Assembly (NCBI GenBank): GCA_022013395.1
Contig: JAKLQL010000307.1
Location: 1-5,636, forward strand
Origin: Acetobacterium sp.
GTDB lineage: Bacteria > Bacillota > Clostridia > Eubacteriales > Eubacteriaceae
DNA length: 5,636 nt
Direction: 5' to 3'
Below are positions 1 to 5,636 of the stretch, piece after piece; the stretch's first letter is position 1, and each line of letters starts with the position of its first letter. Both the position numbers and the translations under genes were made by a program. The notes beneath the pieces were generated by a model. That model made no database searches. It was given only the letters and a program-made list of their open reading frames with translations, and was not told where the DNA came from.

Positions 1-2118
1 ACCACCATCAATCGTGTTAAAGTACTGGATTTTACCTTTGAAGAAAAACAGATCACCGCATCTTACACCATTCAGGAAGATATCACCGATGTCAATGAAG
101 ATGAAGAACAAGAGATGATTGTTTATATTAAAGGATTAATGAAAGATTTAAGCCACAATTTTAAAGGAGCAGAATATTTTGTCAGTATCCTTGATGGATT
201 ACCTTCTTTAGAAGAAATCATGGGCTATACGGTTCCGATGATGGGTATTCCATTAAAGAGTAAACAAGCATTACTGGAAATTGACTCCGTCAAAGAACGA
301 ACTCTCAGCTTTATTGATTATATTATCAGAGAAAAAGACTCAGTTCATCTGCAATTGGAAATCAGTAAAAAATATTCGCAACGAAAAGATAAAACCTATC
401 GCGAAGCGATGCTTCGGGAACAATTGAAAAATATAAAAGCCGAACTGGGCGAATTGGACGAAGAACTTGAAGAAGAAGCCGATTATCGAAAAAGAGTTCT
501 GGAAACCGATATGCCTGCGGATATTAAAAAAATAGCATTAAAAGAAGTTCGTAAATTTGAAAACTCACCGCCAAACGGAGGCGAAAGCAATGTCATCATG
601 AATTATCTTGATCTGCTTTTGGAACTACCATGGACTAGTGAGAAAAAAGAAATTGACATTGAACACGCCAGACAGGTACTGGAGTCTCATCACTTTGGTA
701 TTGATGATGTAAAAAAACGAATCATTGAACACCTGGCCGTCATGAAATTAAAAGAAGATAAACAAGGCTCAATTCTATTGCTTGTGGGACCTCCGGGAAC
801 CGGTAAAACCAGCTTGGGTAAGAGCATTGCCGAAGCCTTAGATCGTAAATATGTCCGTGCCAGCTTGGGTGGGGTTCGCGATGAAGCCGAAATTCGGGGA
901 CATCGTAAGACTTATCTGGGCGCAATGCCAGGACGGATCATTAAAGGAATTGCCAACGCTGAGGCGAAAAATCCGGTTTTCATCCTCGATGAAATTGACA
1001 AGATGGGGATGTCCCACCAGGGCGACCCCGGTTCAGCATTGCTGGAAGTTTTAGATCCTGAACAAAATTGTACCTTCTCGGATCACTATTTAGAAATACC
1101 TTACGATTTATCCGAGGTATTCTTTATTGCCACCGCCAATGACCTTAGTACAATCCCGGCACCACTCTTAGATCGTGCCGAAATTATTCAGCTGTCAAGT
1201 TATACCAACGGTGAAAAGAAACGGATTGCCATTGATCACCTGTTACCAAGTGTTTTAAAAGACCATGGTTTAACCAATGAGATGCTTCAAATCGAAGAAA
1301 CTGCGGTTGAAGCGATCGTTGAAAACTACACCGCCGAAGCTGGGGTACGTGGTTTGACCAAGCAACTGGCAAAAATTGCCCGAGTTGTTTCGGAAAAAAT
1401 CGTCTCGAAAAAAGTTGAACTCCCATTTGTGGTAACAACACAAAACATCAGTGAAGTATTGGGAAACAAAACCAGACGTCACGAAAAAGCGGGTGAAAAT
1501 AACAAACCAGGCGTCGTAACCGGAATGGCATGGACAGCAGTCGGCGGAGAGATTCTCTTCACCGAAGCCAGTCTGATGCCAGGAAGCGGCAAGCTGACCC
1601 TAACCGGTCAATTGGGCGATGTTATGAAAGAAAGTGCCACCATTGCCATGAGCCTGATCCGATCACGGTTAGGTGATTTGGCCAACGGCTTTGATTATTT
1701 CAAAAATGACACCCATATCCATGTGCCATCTGGTTCAACACCAAAAGATGGGCCGTCTGCCGGGGTTACATTAACAACCGCTTTGGCATCATTGATCTTG
1801 GGCAAACCAGTAGATTCAAAACTTTCCATGACCGGCGAAATTACCTTAAGCGGTCAGGTGCTACCAGTTGGCGGCATTAAGGAAAAGGTTATCGCAGCAC
1901 AGCGCAGTGGCATTACCACAATATTATTGCCAAAAGATAATGAAAAAGATGTCAGCGATATTCCGGAAGAAGTCAGAAATGCCTTAACCATCATTCATGT
2001 TTCGACCATTGAGGAAGTCTTAAAAGAAGCATTGGGCATCGAGTTACCAGAAGTTAAACCGATTCTCAACCGACCCAAAGGCGATTCCAATGTACAATTG
2101 AGCATGGATAGTGAATAA
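1..2118 (+). CDS. lon: ATP-dependent protease LonA (Lon, endopeptidase La), 5'-truncated by window edge
   Basis: Lon is a cytoplasmic hexameric AAA+ serine protease that unfolds and degrades misfolded and short-lived regulatory proteins. The frame is open from base 1, before the first ATG at 115, and those codons read as Lon N-domain (INRVKVLDF), so the true start is upstream. The 705 residues present suggest about 65-100 are missing. Numbered within the window, the order is: substrate-binding N-domain and a charged coiled coil ([20 protein letters not shown]) to about residue 200; Walker A GPPGTGKT at 263-270; Walker B FILDEID with the acidic pair at 330-331; sensor-1 [13 protein letters not shown], where many Lons have LLDRMEVI; and the C-terminal protease domain with catalytic Ser586 in PKDGPSAG and Lys629 in GGIKEK, forming the Ser-Lys dyad. 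All catalytic elements are intact. It ends with TAA followed by a terminator, so it is the last gene of its unit. The family call is essentially certain. Confidence 0.97.
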   Translation, partial: TTINRVKVLDFTFEEKQITASYTIQEDITDVNEDEEQEMIVYIKGLMKDLSHNFKGAEYFVSILDGLPSLEEIMGYTVPMMGIPLKSKQALLEIDSVKERTLSFIDYIIREKDSVHLQLEISKKYSQRKDKTYREAMLREQLKNIKAELGELDEELEEEADYRKRVLETDMPADIKKIALKEVRKFENSPPNGGESNVIMNYLDLLLELPWTSEKKEIDIEHARQVLESHHFGIDDVKKRIIEHLAVMKLKEDKQGSILLLVGPPGTGKTSLGKSIAEALDRKYVRASLGGVRDEAEIRGHRKTYLGAMPGRIIKGIANAEAKNPVFILDEIDKMGMSHQGDPGSALLEVLDPEQNCTFSDHYLEIPYDLSEVFFIATANDLSTIPAPLLDRAEIIQLSSYTNGEKKRIAIDHLLPSVLKDHGLTNEMLQIEETAVEAIVENYTAEAGVRGLTKQLAKIARVVSEKIVSKKVELPFVVTTQNISEVLGNKTRRHEKAGENNKPGVVTGMAWTAVGGEILFTEASLMPGSGKLTLTGQLGDVMKESATIAMSLIRSRLGDLANGFDYFKNDTHIHVPSGSTPKDGPSAGVTLTTALASLILGKPVDSKLSMTGEITLSGQVLPVGGIKEKVIAAQRSGITTILLPKDNEKDVSDIPEEVRNALTIIHVSTIEEVLKEALGIELPEVKPILNRPKGDSNVQLSMDSE

Positions 2119-2133
2119 TTTACAGTAAACAAG

Positions 2134-2166
2134 CGGGAGCTGTCTTAGGACAGCTCCTGTTTTTTT
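2134..2166 (+). terminator. Rho-independent terminator of lon
   Basis: A perfect 9-bp GC-rich stem (GGAGCTGTC / GACAGCTCC) closes a TTAG tetraloop. It can be extended by one G-U and one C-G pair at the base and is followed directly by seven T residues (2160-2166). It begins 15 bases after the lon stop codon. The reverse strand has no U-run on the other side, so it works in one direction. This separates lon transcription from mutL. Confidence 0.95.
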
Positions 2167-2229
2167 AAAGCTTAGGCATTTGCGAAATTAAAAACATTGA
2201 ACAATAGTTGCTTTGGGTACAGTTTCCAC

Positions 2230-2265
2230 AACAAGAAGAAATCGCGATGCGAATTTCTTCTTGTT
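2230..2265. repeat. 13-bp perfect inverted repeat / hairpin
   Basis: The arms 2230-2242 (AACAAGAAGAAAT) and 2253-2265 (ATTTCTTCTTGTT) are perfectly complementary. Inside them CGC (2243-2245) pairs with GCG (2249-2251), leaving a GAT triloop and a single bulged A at 2252. No T-run follows on the plus strand and none on the minus strand, so it does not look like a terminator. A 7-bp pair, ATAGTTG (2204-2210) with CAACTAT (2279-2285), encloses it. Confidence 0.8.
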
Positions 2266-2312
2266 CGCGGGCCGTCGCCAACTATAAGCAAGCTTGTGAT
2301 TGGCTCATTGCC

Positions 2313-2395
2313 TTCGCGAAAACAATTTCGTAACGTGTAGGCGAACAGCACAAGAAAATGTTGTTCGCCCTAGTGTAGAAATTGTTCCGTGCGAA
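2313..2395. repeat. Long interrupted hairpin (about 26 bp paired in three segments)
   Basis: Three stacked stems form one extended hairpin. TTCGCG (2313-2318) pairs with TGCGAA (2390-2395) with one G-U. AACAATTTC (2321-2329) pairs perfectly with GAAATTGTT (2378-2386). GGCGAACAGCA (2340-2350) pairs with TGTTGTTCGCC (2359-2369) with one G-U around an 8-base loop, CAAGAAAA. A small internal loop and a partly pairable region of about ten bases separate the stems. There is no U-tract, so a terminator is unlikely. Structured RNA or a palindromic DNA element are the alternatives. Confidence 0.75.
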
Positions 2396-2437
2396 ACTGG
2401 GCTCAAAGCTCACGGCACTTTTGCAATTACCTATTTT

Positions 2438-2463
2438 AAAGCGCAATAGATTAACGCTTTTTT
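2438..2463 (+). terminator. Weak terminator-like hairpin upstream of the mutL promoter
   Basis: AAAGCG (2438-2443) can pair with CGCTTT (2455-2460) around an 11-base A/T-rich loop, and the T-run covers 2458-2463. The stem is short, half A-T, and uses part of the T-run itself, so it would be weak. If the repeat-rich spacer is transcribed rightwards, this would be a place to stop before mutL. It may equally be chance. Confidence 0.3.
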
Positions 2464-2476
2464 CCGACAGGTTTTA

Positions 2477-2505
2477 TCGACGGTCCGTTTTTCTTGTGAT
2501 ATAAT
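2477..2505 (+). promoter_or_regulatory. Sigma-A-type promoter of mutL-miaA (extended -10)
   Basis: The -10 is a perfect TATAAT at 2500-2505, preceded by TGA (2497-2499), which fits the extended -10 TGn. Exactly 17 bp upstream is TCGACG (2477-2482), four of six matches to TTGACA. The usual start point 6-8 bases after the -10 falls at about 2511-2513, on or next to the mutL ATG at 2513. It is the only strong promoter I see between the lon terminator and mutL, and it probably drives mutL, miaA and the gene beyond. Confidence 0.8.
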
Positions 2506-2512
2506 ATTTCTC

Positions 2513-4747
2513 ATGAAAATCAAAATGTTAAATAATGAAACAATTAATAAAATAGCCGCTGGTGAGGTTATTATCCGACCTGTCTCAGTGGTCAAAGAAT
2601 TGGTAGAAAACGCCATTGATGCTGGTGCCGATCAGATTGCGGTGATCATTGAGGCGGGCGGCAAAAACCGGATTAGTGTCCGGGACAATGGCTGCGGTAT
2701 CGCCTATAATGAAATTCCGTTGGCTTTTAAGCGTCATGCTACCAGTAAGCTCTCAGCTATCGAGGATCTGGAATCGATTGACTCGCTGGGGTTTCGGGGG
2801 GAGGCCTTATCCAGCGTTTCCGCCGTGGCCAAGGTACAAATCACCACCCGGTATGTGGATGAAGAGGTCGGTAGTCAGACCATTTTTGAAGGCGGCAAGC
2901 TGATCAATCAACGGGTGTGCGCCTATAACCGGGGTACCGAAATTACCGTTAGAGAGCTCTTTTACAACACGCCGGCGCGCCGCAAACACCTGGAGAAGGA
3001 CAAGAAAGAAGAAACCATTGTCCGTGATCTGGTGGAAAAAATTGCGGTTTCCCATCCGGGAATTCGCTTTCAGGTAAGCAGCAACGGCCGAAAAGTTCTG
3101 GATACTCCCGGCACCGGAAAGGTGCTGGATGTGGTGAAAGGACTTTATGGTGTTGAGGTTGCTGACAATCTGATCGCCCTTGACTATGAAAACAAACCGA
3201 TGAAGTTGGCCGGCTTTGTCGGAAATCTAAAGACCATGCGAAGTCACCGTGAAGATCAGGTGTTTTTCATCAATGGCCGTTACATTAAAAATAGCCGGCT
3301 GGCCCAGGCGTTAGACGAAGCCTACGAAGGTTATAGTATGAAGCACCAACATCCGTTGGGGATTATTTTTATCGAACTGCCCGGCCGGATGCTGGATATA
3401 AATATCCATCCAGCTAAAACGGAAATAAAAATTCTCAATGAAAGTCTGGTTTGTCTGCTCTTTAAGCAGGGGATTCGAGAAACACTTCGGAACGCCAATC
3501 TGATTGTTGATGTGGGAACTCAAGCTGATCAGAATCAAAAAACTTCCTGCTCACAAACTGAGGAAATAAACAGTTCAGCGAATCACCAAAAAGAAAAGTA
3601 TAAAATTCAAAGCAACGGTAAAGACATTAGTAAAACGGAAGAGATTCAAAACCAGACGACCCTTGAGTCTGTTTTAAGGACAAAGCCCAGAAAGTCTACT
3701 ATTGGTGGAACAGATCTGGAAAAATCTGCTGAGCTAGTTAAACCGTCTGGAAAAGCAGATCAAATCACGGACTTGATGGCAAAAGAGGATCAGGATCAAT
3801 TGTCACTGAAGGAAAAGACAAGGATACATATTACACAGAATAGCAGGATGACGGAAAAATTGGAAAATCAGCGTGATGCATCTATATCTAAAACGCCAGA
3901 AATATCTGAGGAGTCAGAAGTTAAGCCACGTGAACCAGTATTAAGAAATCAGGACGATCCACTGAAGCAATTGTCTTTGACAATTGACCCATTACCAGTC
4001 TCTGGTGAACAAAATCGGGTTGCCGAAACGCCAGTCGTATTTGCTGGATTGGAATTAGCCCAAGACAAAACACCGCTACAAAGCATTAATCAAGAAAATA
4101 TCAAACAAGTGTCAAACCAGCCAGTTGCAAAACCGGGTGTTAACGATTTGGCAAAAATGAAAATTGTCGGTCAGTTATTTAATGTCTATATTCTGCTCGA
4201 AGGCGAAAAGGAAATTTATCTGCTGGATCAGCATGCTGCTCATGAAGCGTTTATCACCCAGGAGCTTTTGGGGATTTTTAAACGGGGCGATCGGCTCCCC
4301 AGTCAGGGTCTAATGACGCCGATACCCATAAAAATTCGTCCCAAAGATTTGGATCAGGTGGAAATGGCGCTAACTGATTATCAAAAACTGGGTTATGATT
4401 GTGATGTTTTTGGTGAAAATACCTTATTGGTGCGCAGTGTGCCAGTGCTTTTAGGAGAGCCTCAAAGCGTTGAGTTACTAAAAACCATGATTGATGAAAA
4501 TCTTTTTGAAAGAGATGACAATAACTTGTCAAAGACTGCTTTTTCGGAAAATGCCAAAAACAGGATCATTACCATGGCCTGCAAAGCAGCTATTAAGGGG
4601 GGGCAACAGCTCACGCACAGTGAAATCAGCAAACTGCTGGAAAACCTGATGGCATTAGATAATCCCTATACCTGCCCCCATGGCCGACCGATTATTATGA
4701 GATTAAAGGAATATGAATTAATGAAATTATTCAAACGGGTAGTATAA
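2513..4747 (+). CDS. mutL: DNA mismatch repair protein MutL (endonuclease-type)
   Basis: MutL is the ATPase that couples MutS mismatch recognition to strand removal; in bacteria lacking MutH it nicks the new strand itself. The 744 residues are longer than the usual 600-660. The N-terminal GHKL ATPase (about 1-330) has E29 and N33 in ELVENAIDAGA, RDNGCGI (57-63), GFRGEAL (93-99) and FYNTPARR (150-157). A linker of about 210 polar residues (332-545) carries two QLSL tetrapeptides (429-432, 486-489) and accounts for the extra length. The C-terminal dimerisation/nuclease domain has DQHAAHE (572-578), SQGLMTP (597-603) where other MutLs have a clamp-binding motif, ACKAAIK (689-695), CPHGRP (721-726) and the terminal LFKRV. 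The 2513 start aligns with E. coli MutL residue 1, but no Shine-Dalgarno precedes it. Position 12 of the DQHA(x)2E(x)4E motif is Gln583 rather than Glu, with Glu584 next. Its stop is one base from miaA. Confidence 0.97.
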   Translation: MKIKMLNNETINKIAAGEVIIRPVSVVKELVENAIDAGADQIAVIIEAGGKNRISVRDNGCGIAYNEIPLAFKRHATSKLSAIEDLESIDSLGFRGEALSSVSAVAKVQITTRYVDEEVGSQTIFEGGKLINQRVCAYNRGTEITVRELFYNTPARRKHLEKDKKEETIVRDLVEKIAVSHPGIRFQVSSNGRKVLDTPGTGKVLDVVKGLYGVEVADNLIALDYENKPMKLAGFVGNLKTMRSHREDQVFFINGRYIKNSRLAQALDEAYEGYSMKHQHPLGIIFIELPGRMLDINIHPAKTEIKILNESLVCLLFKQGIRETLRNANLIVDVGTQADQNQKTSCSQTEEINSSANHQKEKYKIQSNGKDISKTEEIQNQTTLESVLRTKPRKSTIGGTDLEKSAELVKPSGKADQITDLMAKEDQDQLSLKEKTRIHITQNSRMTEKLENQRDASISKTPEISEESEVKPREPVLRNQDDPLKQLSLTIDPLPVSGEQNRVAETPVVFAGLELAQDKTPLQSINQENIKQVSNQPVAKPGVNDLAKMKIVGQLFNVYILLEGEKEIYLLDQHAAHEAFITQELLGIFKRGDRLPSQGLMTPIPIKIRPKDLDQVEMALTDYQKLGYDCDVFGENTLLVRSVPVLLGEPQSVELLKTMIDENLFERDDNNLSKTAFSENAKNRIITMACKAAIKGGQQLTHSEISKLLENLMALDNPYTCPHGRPIIMRLKEYELMKLFKRVV
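3506..4147 (+). other. Long disordered linker region of MutL
   Basis: This encodes about residues 332-545, between the ATPase and nuclease domains. It is rich in K, E, Q, S, T and N, with no predicted fold or membrane segment, and looks more AT-rich than the flanking conserved parts. Linkers vary greatly in MutL, and about 210 residues is long. Two QLSL tetrapeptides (3797-3808 and 3968-3979) resemble the core of beta-clamp-binding peptides (QL[SD]LF) but lack the final Phe. The boundaries are estimated by eye from where family similarity fades and resumes. Confidence 0.75.
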
Positions 4748-4748
4748 G

Positions 4749-5570
4749 ATGAAAGTGAACAAACCCAAAGTTTTAGTCCTAGTCGGACCCACCGCCAGCG
4801 GAAAAACCGCCTTGGGGGTGGCGCTGGCTAAAAAGCTTGACGGCGAAATTATCTCAGCCGATTCGATGCAAATTTATAAGTATATGAACATCGGAACGGC
4901 CAAGGTCACCCCTGAAGAAATGCAGGGGATTCCCCATCATCTGGTGGACTGTGTGCTACCGAATGAAGAATTCAGCGTGGCAAGTTTTAAAGCAGCGGCT
5001 CTTAATGCCATTGAAACAATTCTTATCAAAGGAAAACTGCCGATTGTATTAGGGGGGACAGGACTCTATATTAATAGTCTTACGCTGCCCTGGGATTTTC
5101 AAAAAAAAGACAATGACGAAGAAATCCGCTGGCGGCTCACTGCCGAAGCCGAAATCCTTGGCCGGGACGCTCTTTATGAACGGCTGAAATCGGTGGATCC
5201 GGCCACGGCTGAAATTGTCCATCCAAATAATCTGAATCGGGTTATTCGGGCTCTGGAAATTTATGAGCTCACCGGGAAGCCAAAATCCTATTTTGATGAG
5301 CAGACCAAAAAACAGGACGTCCCCTACGATTATGTGATACTTGGTTTAGACTGGGAACGTGAGATTCTTTATGATCGCATCAATCACCGGGTTGATCTAA
5401 TGATTGGGGATGGTCTCATTGATGAAACGAAAATGCTGATTGACCGGGGCTATGACTGGAACCTGACCGCGCTGAAAGCAATTGGTTATAAGGAACTAAA
5501 GCCTTATCTGGAAGGCCAGTCTTCCCTGGAGGATGCGATCCCCATTTTAAGAGGAGATTCCCGGCATTAG
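4749..5570 (+). CDS. miaA: tRNA dimethylallyltransferase MiaA, interrupted by an in-frame amber codon
   Basis: MiaA transfers an isopentenyl group from dimethylallyl diphosphate to A37 of tRNAs that read UNN codons, the first step towards ms2i6A. The 273 residues before the stop contain P-loop GPTASGKT (13-20), DSMQIY (38-43) with the general-base Asp, GTAK (49-52), HHLVD (63-67), GGTGLY (102-107), NRVIRALEIY (163-172) and AIGYKEL (244-250). Family members usually have about 300-320 residues and continue through a motif like R-x-[L/Y/F]-A-K-R-Q-x-x-W-F. Here the frame reads D-S-R-H, TAG, then A-K-R-Q-M-P-W-F. The TAG thus replaces one hydrophobic residue; one base change from a Leu (TTG) or Tyr codon would explain it. 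It may be a sequencing error, a real nonsense mutation, or recoding. The ATG is one base after the mutL stop with only a weak GGG (4737-4739) upstream, so translation is probably coupled to mutL. Confidence 0.93.
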   Translation: MKVNKPKVLVLVGPTASGKTALGVALAKKLDGEIISADSMQIYKYMNIGTAKVTPEEMQGIPHHLVDCVLPNEEFSVASFKAAALNAIETILIKGKLPIVLGGTGLYINSLTLPWDFQKKDNDEEIRWRLTAEAEILGRDALYERLKSVDPATAEIVHPNNLNRVIRALEIYELTGKPKSYFDEQTKKQDVPYDYVILGLDWEREILYDRINHRVDLMIGDGLIDETKMLIDRGYDWNLTALKAIGYKELKPYLEGQSSLEDAIPILRGDSRH

Positions 5571-5636
5571 GCCAAGCGGCAGATGCCCTGGTTCGGAAAG
5601 GATGAAGGGACCCATTGGATAAAAAGGAGTGAGAAC
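5571..5636 (+). pseudogene. miaA: Continuation of the MiaA reading frame after the TAG (C-terminal tail)
   Basis: In the same frame as miaA, with no indel, the codons after TAG read AKRQMPWFGKDEGTHWI and then K-R-S-E-N to the window edge. A-K-R-Q-x-x-W-F followed by H-W-[IL] is the standard C-terminus of MiaA (E. coli has AKRQITWLRG and HWL). This is clearly the missing end of the protein and not a separate gene. No stop codon occurs in frame before the window ends. A restart at ATG 5583 is unlikely, as it lies 26 bases from the nearest purine-rich stretch (5550-5556) and would omit A-K-R-Q. Confidence 0.85.
5624..5632 (+). promoter_or_regulatory. Shine-Dalgarno site for a gene starting just past the window
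   Basis: AAGGAGTGA closely matches the anti-Shine-Dalgarno complement. The AGGAG core (5625-5629) ends 7 bases before the window edge, so a start codon at or just after 5637 would have normal spacing. It overlaps the end of the miaA frame, which suggests a tightly packed operon. In many Clostridia and other bacteria hfq follows miaA; that identity is synteny-based inference, since no coding sequence is visible. Confidence 0.65.

Larger units (their letters stand above)
2167..2476. other. lon-mutL spacer without a gene, rich in inverted repeats
   Basis: This stretch of about 310 bases lies between the lon terminator and the mutL promoter. I see no ORF with family resemblance or a ribosome binding site on either strand. 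The pentamer GCGAA or its complement TTCGC recurs near 2182, 2249, 2264, 2313, 2341, 2364 and 2391. Several inverted repeats are nested or adjacent: 2204-2210 with 2279-2285 (ATAGTTG/CAACTAT), 2230-2242 with 2253-2265, 2321-2329 with 2378-2386, 2340-2350 with 2359-2369, and 2387-2391 with 2411-2415 (CCGTG/CACGG). Such density is not expected of a simple spacer. It could be a dispersed palindromic repeat, the remains of a miniature transposable element, or a non-coding RNA. I do not recognise a named family. Confidence 0.6.

Noticed and set aside
740..1482. Several ORFs of 61-85 codons in other frames within lon
   Set aside because: All lie inside intact, conserved Lon domains and show no independent protein character.
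2230..2265. Reading this hairpin as an intrinsic terminator
   Set aside because: No T-run follows the stem on either strand, and lon already has a clear terminator at 2134-2166.
2167..2476. CRISPR array, tRNA or known riboswitch in the spacer
   Set aside because: There are no regularly spaced direct repeats, no cloverleaf ending in a T-arm, and no riboswitch signature that I recognise.
2525..2527. ATG at mutL codon 5 as the true start, which would give a short leader
   Set aside because: It has no Shine-Dalgarno sequence either and would remove the IKM residues that align with the N-termini of other MutL proteins.
2431..2616. 61-codon minus-strand ORF across the mutL promoter and start
   Set aside because: It overlaps the conserved mutL N-terminus and a strong promoter, has no ribosome binding site that I can see, and resembles no family.
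2649..4532. Alternative-frame and antisense ORFs within mutL (about 2649-2903, 2807-3055, 3311-3538, 4278-4532)
   Set aside because: They are shadows of the well-conserved MutL frame, with no start signals or recognisable motifs.
4597..4603. Run of seven G as a possible frameshift in mutL
   Set aside because: The frame reads ACKAAIKGGQQLTHSE straight through and the following CPHGRP and LFKRV motifs are in the same frame, so no slip is needed.
5583..5585. ATG after the miaA amber codon as a reinitiation site
   Set aside because: It starts inside the MiaA tail, lacks a properly spaced ribosome binding site and would encode only a fragment.

Overview
The window looks like chromosomal housekeeping DNA from a low-to-mid GC Gram-positive anaerobe of the Clostridia. 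Protein character (LonA, an endonuclease-type MutL, MiaA beginning MKVNKPKVLVLVGPTASGKT) and the mutL-miaA order with a ribosome binding site for a further gene suggest an Acetobacterium-like acetogen of the Eubacteriaceae. The class assignment is fairly secure; the genus is only an impression.

Layout, all genes on the plus strand. (1) 1-2118 is the 3' nine-tenths of lon (ATP-dependent LonA protease); the start lies before the window. (2) 2134-2166 is a strong intrinsic terminator that closes the lon unit. (3) 2167-2476 contains no credible gene but is dense in inverted repeats: a 13-bp perfect hairpin at 2230-2265, a long interrupted hairpin at 2313-2395, and longer-range pairings between them. 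It could be a dispersed palindromic repeat, a decayed mobile element or an undescribed structured RNA. (4) 2477-2505 is a good sigma-A promoter whose predicted start point falls on the mutL ATG, with no Shine-Dalgarno sequence, so the mutL message may be leaderless. (5) 2513-4747 is mutL, with an unusually long disordered linker. (6) 4749 onward is miaA, one base after the mutL stop. Its frame is cut by an in-frame TAG at 5568-5570, in the middle of the conserved C-terminal R-H-x-A-K-R-Q motif; the expected C-terminal sequence continues in the same frame after the stop. (7) 5624-5632 is a strong Shine-Dalgarno sequence for a gene starting just beyond the window, by common clostridial synteny possibly hfq.

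The genes serve protein quality control (Lon), DNA mismatch repair (MutL) and tRNA A37 isopentenylation (MiaA). mutL and miaA almost certainly share one transcript; lon is a separate unit. The two points most worth checking are the amber codon inside miaA and the structured lon-mutL spacer followed by a possibly leaderless mutL.
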